NCBI GenBank assembly: GCA_964020155.1
Contig: OZ026556.1
Location: forward strand, 2,259,501-2,323,500
Direction of reading: 5' to 3'
DNA: 64,000 bases
From: Chondrilla cf. caribensis
Lineage: Eukaryota; Porifera; Demospongiae; Chondrillida; Chondrillidae
Shown: piece by piece, positions 56,948 to 64,000 of the stretch
Layout: every line of letters starts with the position of its first letter
Position numbering within the stretch: the first letter of the stretch is position 1
Position numbers and translations under genes: made by a program
Notes under the pieces: generated by a model
Databases searched by the model: none
What the model was told of the DNA's origin: nothing
What the model saw: the letters and a program-made list of their open reading frames with translations, nothing else

Positions 56948-58113
56948 TCAGTTACTCAATTCACATACATGACCCACTGGACACTGGTGAGTGGGTGTCT
57001 TACAGCAACCAGGATATGGAGAACATCCAGGAACAGCACAAGGATACAGGGATGAGTTGGTCCCTTTGTCTTTCTGTGACTCACCCCACACCATCTGAGC
57101 ATCAAAGGTCTTCTTCAACTGTATGTGAAGGAAAAAGACACTCACTCTTGCAGTGAGTAAGAGCACAAATCAATAATCTCATGCACATTCTTCATAGTAT
57201 CCATGATGTCGTTGTATTCCGGATCTTTTGGTGTGAAAGTATACACTTCACTTGGATCTTCATCCAGGTTGAACAACAATGGAGGATCTTGGACAGCTTT
57301 CTTAGTAGCTGTCCAACAGTCTTGATTGGGGTACAGCTCATCACAGTGGCTTCTACATACGTAGGTATGGGTAAAGTATAGATACTGATAATAAGAAACA
57401 TTATAATGACACAAAAGTCAAAGTCATACATATATGGTATAAATGTATTGGTATAAATGTGCCCGGGAAAGTGCTTGCATACAATAGTGCTGAGGTACAT
57501 TTGATTTCATGTTATCTTTGGATAACAAATGTTTTTATATTATTTGGGCTACTTAAACTTCAATTTTCTTTGCGTTTTGTCTCGTGTATAGACCGTCTCT
57601 CATCCCCCAACAGTACATCAGGTTGTGCATGATGCATATACGAACTACTTCACTGATCAAACAGTAATACACCATTAGATCTAGTATGCAAAGGAATTTG
57701 CTATAGTTGCCATTAGCAATCATGGTTATTTTAAGAGGTTGGGAAATTATACCTGTGAATAGTGAATTGATCAAAATAACAGCACATTCAGATACGAAAA
57801 CATTTCCCAATGTGGCTACCTAAAGGCTGGTTCAAGCTTCATATAGAACTATATACCCATCAGTTGTGCAAGAGGCTTACAAATAGAAGGAATTTGATAC
57901 AAACTCACCCTTGAGTGAAAAAGTGTGCCTTGTACTGTTTGTGTCTGATAGCAAACACACCATCTTCTGGTGTACAATTCACTGGATAGTAATAAAAAGT
58001 ATCTCTTTTGCTCTGTAGGCATGGAATACATTAGGTATAGTTGTGTGGGTCTATATACCATAGACCTGTATTATGGTGAATGTTTAATTCACACACACAC
58101 GCATGCACGCACG

Positions 58114-58153
<40 letters not shown>

Positions 58154-58256
58154 CATTTGTACATACACGTACACACACATGCGCGCGTGCACACACACAC
58201 ACACATACACACACACACACACACAAACACATGCACGCACACGTATGCACATGTGT

Positions 58257-58304
<48 letters not shown>

Positions 58305-60817
58305 CACACACTTACTGGTTTGTTCTCAAACAGAATAGAACTTATGTCATATCCATCCAATACAACATCCTTTTTAGGTTCAACTCCAGCTAGCTTCAAA
58401 ATGGTTGGGAGGAGATCCAGACTGGACGCAAGCTATATAATACACAAAGACATATTATGTCATGCCATACATAAGCAGGTTAGTGAAAAATGTACATAAG
58501 AGCTATTATGCATATGAATAATATTACACTTACATGTGCTAGCTGTCAAATCACTTGAGATGCATACTGTACAACTCTATAAATGGTACTATACAGCCCT
58601 AGAGCAAACCTCTCTGGTTACTCCTGGCTGGATCCTCCCAGGCCACCATGCTATTCCTGGTTCTCTCATACCTCCTTCATATGTTGTTCCCTTTCCACAT
58701 TTGAGTAAACCCTGATTACCACCTTCGATCTCACTACCCAATGCTGGACTGCGTGAGGAAACTACCGATCACCAAGAATGCACAAATGCAGAGAAAATGC
58801 TATCCAAGCACGCACCCATTATCCGCAGTGAAAAATACTAAAGTATTTTTATCTACTCCAGCATTTCTCAAAGTCTCAAAGATGAGCCCAACAGAACCAT
58901 CCAATGAGGTCTATAGCAGGAGTACATTTCAAGCAGACCACACATTATAGAAAAAGATGCATATTGATTAAGTTAGAAAACTAACAAGGGCGTCTCCAAA
59001 TTTCCCTCTCGTGATGGAATTGGTGTACTTCTTACCAGCATATAAAGGGATATGAGTGTGATGGTAGGCATAGTAGAGGACGAAGGGCTTCTCAGCAGCT
59101 AACAATAGTAAAGCTCATTCAATATCATGATTACAGAAAATTCAACTGAATCACCAAACAACATCTTACCAGCCTGTGTCTTGATGAAGTCAATTGCAAA
59201 GTCATTGTACATGTCATCAATAGTGAGCATATTAGCTGGTTGTTGGACGATAGTGAAGTTCTGGAAGATAGGACAGCCTGGACTTACACGTCTCCCTGAC
59301 GAGTACAGGGGTGATTCATCTCATATTAAGAAGTACACAGATACCTCAACCATAGTGTCGCACTTACCACAGGTATCACAAGGGACATCTGGATAAAAGC
59401 ACACAACACATGGACATTCACCAGGGTTGACAGGTAGTCCCTGCAAATTTCAAGAGCTACAAATTTACAAAAGGTCAACTTAAAGAAATAATAATTATTA
59501 TTATTCACCAAGTAGTGATCAAATCCAAAATGTCCAGGTAGATACTTGTAGTTTTCACCAATCCCCAAATGCCACTTTCCCACCATTCCCGTACTGTATC
59601 CAGCTTCCTTGAGGTATTGGGCAATGGTTGTCTCATTGAGGGGAAGACCTGTTGATGAAGTGCTATCATTGTAAAGAATAGCTGTACAGATACATGTATT
59701 ATAAACTGCCTGATCATGATCTCGGAGTAATGTATTATACAGTATATACCTGATCATGACTCTTACCAATTATTATAAAATTGCGAAGTTGATAGGTTGT
59801 ACACCTACCATGACAAACAGTGTACCCTCCGACCTACCTCCATTGGAGGTGATAGTAATCACATCAGGGTAGATCCCAGATCTTGTCTGGTACCTTCCTG
59901 TTAATAGAGCTGCCCTATACGCAAAAAATGACAAGTTTTGTTCCATGTTACACCACTTGCAAACCTGACTCTATATGATAATATGACTACATTATAGCAA
60001 ACCTTGAAGGACTGCACACAGCACCTGCTACATAGAAGTCGAGGAATCAAAGACCCTCAGCAGCCATCTTGTCCAAATTTGTGGTATTGGATGTCGGGTG
60101 TCCATAGCATCCGAGATCACCGAATCCCAACTGGAAGGAATACAAGAGAGTACACTAGGTATTTCTACAGATTACAGCAGATATAATACGTATATCATAT
60201 TACATCATGCAACTTGACAATATCAAGCGAGTTTGCCAACGAAGATATTTTTCGCCCCTGCCTTGCCAGGGACGGCATATGACATTTTGTGTTTATTAGC
60301 CTTCACCACTGTGTCCGAGGCTTTGGTTTTGGTTTAGTTTTTTCTATTGTATCGTTATTTCTTGATTTGAATAATGAGCGTTTTGTCTCTCTCTTGAGCG
60401 ATCTACCCTGATCAGCATATCTATAACATCGTTGAACTTTTGAGTTATGGATGGTTGAAGTAACTTTAATGATTCTATGCATATACCGAACGTCGGCCTC
60501 CACTACACCGTGCATGAACTACGTACAGTATGTGATATTGTGAAGCATTTTGCACTATTATTCCAGCGGGAGTTCACATGCACGCGTGAAGAGAATCTAT
60601 CAAATAAGCATCTTCATCTAATTTTCAACATACTAGGAAATGATAGCACTATAATAATGCACTACATTCATTTGTTGAAACTCACATCGTCTGCGAATAG
60701 TATTACAACGTTTGGCTTGCTCGATCGAGAATTGGCATTGTCGACGTCTCTTCCTCCGACGTTGCTACACGTGCACGTTGACAGGAAAAGGAGCAAAACA
60801 ACTTGCAAAGAAGCCAT
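56948..60817 (-). pseudogene. arylsulfatase A-like gene, copy 2, with a nonsense codon
   Basis: Same 13-exon structure as copy 1 and very similar to it, including introns. Exon 1 is 60817-60686 ([26 protein letters not shown]) and the last exon is 57166 region to 56948. The catalytic AVCSPSR, GKWHLG, TADNG and GKGTTYEGG motifs are all present and the exon 6 donor is normal (G|GTAAG). In exon 2 the codon that is CGA in copy 1 is TGA (60047-60049), a C-to-T change that would stop translation before the catalytic Cys. Exon 7 uses a slightly shifted acceptor that adds two Ala. With one lesion and otherwise intact frames, it is a very young pseudogene, a polymorphic null allele or a sequence error. 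Confidence 0.8.
58092..58312. repeat. (CA)n-rich microsatellite in arylsulfatase 2 intron 10
   Basis: CA-rich run with CGCA, TACA and ATGCGCGCG interruptions, directly after the exon ending ENKP; same position as in copies 1 and 3. Confidence 0.95.
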
Positions 60818-61172
60818 TTTGTCGTATACAATAATTGCATGCAATTGCGCATTACATCGTACATGCACGCACGCACGCGTGATCACATTGTTTCAATCAT
60901 ACGTGTCAGTATAAACAGACGGCGTATACACTTTGATGGATTATACATTATTATTGTTTTCGAATTGTATAATAATATTATATTGTATGCATATAATATA
61001 CTTACGTCTGCATTGTTAATAATAGCTTCACATATCACATTGTTAATAATAGCTTCACATTTAATACACTAATAACACACAACAACTATTGTACCTGTAG
61101 TTCATCAGTAACTACATACATACATATTAGGTATGTTATACACTTCACTAAGTTGTAATTAGTTTATAAATA
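60818..61172. other. spacer between arylsulfatase copies 2 and 3
   Basis: Contains the copy 2 promoter side and the copy 3 3' end. A 27-base direct repeat (ATTGTTAATAATAGCTTCAC) lies at 61013-61062. No copine fragment is seen here, unlike the spacer between copies 1 and 2. Confidence 0.5.
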
Positions 61173-62466
61173 TCACTTCCATTCTTCTGGACACTGGTGA
61201 GTAGGCGTCTTACAGCAACCAGGATACGGAGAACATCCAGGAACAGCACAAGGGTACAGGGATGAGTTGGACCCTCTATTCATCTGTGACTCTCCCCACA
61301 CCATCTGGGCATCAAAGGTTTTCTTCAACTGCAGAGGATAAATGTAGCTAGTTCCATTACTATCTACCTCCATGAATGTCATACAGTTGTGAAGAGACAA
61401 TGGCTGAACAACACGCTACGTACATTCTTCATAGTATCCATGATGTCGTTGTATTCTGGATCTTTTGGTGTCAAAGTATACACTTCACTTGGATCTTCAT
61501 CCAGGTTGAACAACAATGGAGGATCTTGGACAGCTTTCTTAGTAGCACTCCAACAGTCTTGATCAGGGTACGGCTTACTGCAGTGACTTCTACAATTAGT
61601 AAAGACATACTTCTGATAAAACGGGTCGATACGTATGTGTACAAATATTATTATAGTAGTTCACCTATATTTGCCCCTTCATAGTAGTGCAAAATTCCCA
61701 CTATAAATACACTATGTATACATGGTGGTATCGTTGCATACCAATGTATATACACATGATGACGTAGTTGGTGTATCCAGACTGATAGGCACATCACAGG
61801 ATGATACCAAGGTCAAACAGGTGCCCACCATAAGGTCTTACAATGACCATTGCTACAACGGCATTATTCACGTAAATCATAATTACTCTCAACAATTAAG
61901 AAATTAGCAACTTAATGTGAAGAACAAGTGGCAAAATTGTAAAATGTATTTTCACAGATAAACTGGTATGGAAAGTTCAGGAAGATAGCTTAGTTATTAT
62001 TGGGATTAGTGTTTATAGCACAGTGTTATTTCACACAAACAGTACCCCTCACATTGACAATACCAGACCTAATATCCTCACATCAAAAGCTTACATTCTC
62101 CACTGGTGACTCACCCCTGGGTGAAGAAGTGTGCTTTGTATTGTTTGTGTCTGACAGCAAACACACCATCTTCTGGTGTACAATAGCCGGAATAATAATA
62201 GAAAGTGTCACGTTCACTCTGTTAGGGATACATAGGAATATGATTGGATGTGTACAAAAAAATGGAACCATTAAAGCATGTGTGCAATTAGTACTGTGAC
62301 ATGCATATTAAATACCTTATGATATGACTTGAACGTGCATACAAAGAGATCACGTATGCGTAGACCACACAGGCACACATGTAGGTATGCAGGCACATAC
62401 ACACATGCATGCGTGTACACAAACATACTAACCCAAATGCATGAACGTGCGCAAATATACACATGT

Positions 62467-62529
<63 letters not shown>

Positions 62530-62556
62530 CGCGCGCGCATGCGCACACACGCACAC

Positions 62557-62587
<31 letters not shown>

Positions 62588-64000
62588 ACACACACTTACT
62601 GGTTTGCTATCAAACAGAATAGAACTCATGTCATATCCATCCAACACAACATCCTTTTTAGGTTCAACTCCAGCTAGCTTCAAAATGGTCGGGAGGAGAT
62701 CCAGACTGGATGCAAGCTAATGATGAATAATTCGTAGCACATGCATCAGTGCATAAGAATTACACAGCTAATACATGCTGAGAAATTTACCTCTCTAGTC
62801 TTCCCTGGCTGTATCTTTCCAGGCCACCATGCTATTCCAGGTACTCTCTGACCTCCTTCATATGTTGTTCCTTTTCCACACTTCAGCAGTCCCTGATTGC
62901 CACCTTGGATCTCACTCACTAGTTGTGGGCTATGAATTATAATAATTACATAATACAAATCACATGGGAGTATAGAGTAATGAAGTACATGAGCACAAAT
63001 TGATCCATACCCATTATCCGCAGTGAAGAAGACAAAAGTGTTATCACCAACTCCAGCATTCTTCAGAGTCTCAAAGATGAGTCCGACAGAACCATCCAAT
63101 GAGGTCTGGAAAATGAGATTTATCCAATTCGAATACATATCGCAAAACAATAACTGTTATGATAAGCATAGTAAATGATAACTGGACTAACCAGAGCATC
63201 TCCGAATTTCCCCCTGATGGTAGAGTTGGTGTACTTCTTACCAGCATATTGAGGAAGATGAGTGTGATGGTAGGCATAATAGAGGAAGAAGGGTTTATCT
63301 GCAGCTGTGAATAAATGAATATACGAGTAATGCACAAAGAGAATTACTGAAAATAAATTCAAATTATGCAAAAAAATTACCAGCCTGTGTCTTGATGAAG
63401 TCAACCGCAAAGTCATTGTACATGTCATCAATAGTGAGCATATTAGCTGGTTGTTGGACGATAGTGAAGTTCTGGAAGATAGGACAGCCTGGTGTGGAGC
63501 TAAACCCTCCTCTACCTGGATGGAGGGCACATTATAATGGTCAGACTTTGATACATAAACTAAACAATATTTCAACTATAAAAGTCAATATTACGTACTC
63601 ACCACAGCCCATATCACAAGCAACATCTGGGTAGAAGCAAGTGACACACGGACATGTGCCAGGATTCCCTGGAAGTCCCTTTGGAGTAAAAGAAACAGAG
63701 CATAGGTTCATTCCATCCAGTCCACAATACAGCAGCAAAATGGATAGTAAATATTCCCACCAGGTAGTGATCAAATCCATGATGCCCAGGTAGATACTTG
63801 TAGTTTTCACCAATCCCCAAATGCCACTTTCCCACCATTCCTGTACTGTATCCAGCCTCTTTGAGGTATTGGGCAATGGTTGTCTCGTTGAGGGGAAGAC
63901 CTACACAAAACAGCATAAAAAGGATAATTATTACATTTAGTCTGATGGACAATATATACGAAAAATTATAGTATCGGCTTAGTGGTTGCCAACACTGCAT
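61173..64000 (-). CDS. arylsulfatase A-like gene, copy 3 (partial, continues beyond the window)
   Basis: Ten exons of the same gene structure are visible, from exon 4 (63902-63763, [26 protein letters not shown]) to the last exon (61328-61173, ending CPEEWK). Others include 61589-61422, 62218-62115 and 62716-62599. Exons 1-3, with the signal peptide and catalytic CxPSR, lie past the right edge. All visible frames and splice sites are intact, including the exon 6 donor (G|GTAAT). It is more diverged from copies 1 and 2 than they are from each other. It is probably the functional member of the array, acting on sulfate esters. Confidence 0.85.
62468..62587. repeat. (CA)n microsatellite in arylsulfatase 3 intron 10
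   Basis: CA run with a central ATGCGCGCGCGCATGCG palindrome-like interruption, at the homologous intron position of copies 1 and 2. Confidence 0.95.

Overview
The window is animal nuclear DNA: multi-exon genes with short GT-AG introns, long CA/TG microsatellites, AT-rich spacers, and metazoan-type genes (a receptor tyrosine kinase with Ig and Frizzled-type domains, a copine, a ZNF598-type RING ligase, arylsulfatases). Compact introns, a receptor kinase I cannot place and abundant MITEs suggest a non-bilaterian animal, probably a sponge; the taxon is inference. Layout: (1) 0-19 kb is a repeat-rich block with three single-exon genes (382-1146 +, 2603-3391 -, 16795-17574 -) for one family of small secreted eight-cysteine helical proteins that I do not recognise. 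It also holds an intact LINE ORF lying between two (CA)n tracts and a segmental duplication (about 11.7-14.1 kb and 15.9-19.1 kb) in which only the second copy carries the third gene. (2) 19893-28743 is one large inserted element with 7-bp target duplications (GTACAAT) and 32-bp perfect terminal inverted repeats. It holds an intact reverse transcriptase gene with a restriction-like endonuclease signature, an intact 11-exon P-element/THAP9-like transposase gene, and a third ORF that looks like the C-terminal part of a P transposase on the opposite strand. This is the strongest candidate for an undescribed system. (3) 29.5-41.5 kb carries two minus-strand host genes: a 6-exon receptor tyrosine kinase (signal peptide, unknown ectodomain, Ig, Ser/Thr/Pro stalk, Frizzled-type CRD, TM, kinase) and a 3-exon ZNF598-like E3 ligase. 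(4) 42.5-51.7 kb is a 14-exon copine on the plus strand, complete except for an in-frame TAG in exon 1. (5) 52.3-64 kb is a minus-strand tandem array of three arylsulfatase A-like genes. Copy 1 has a lost splice donor, copy 2 a nonsense codon, and copy 3 looks intact but runs off the window. The duplication that made copies 1 and 2 also carried along the 3' end of the copine gene. Exon models were built by hand from splice consensus, phase and family similarity; no searches were run.
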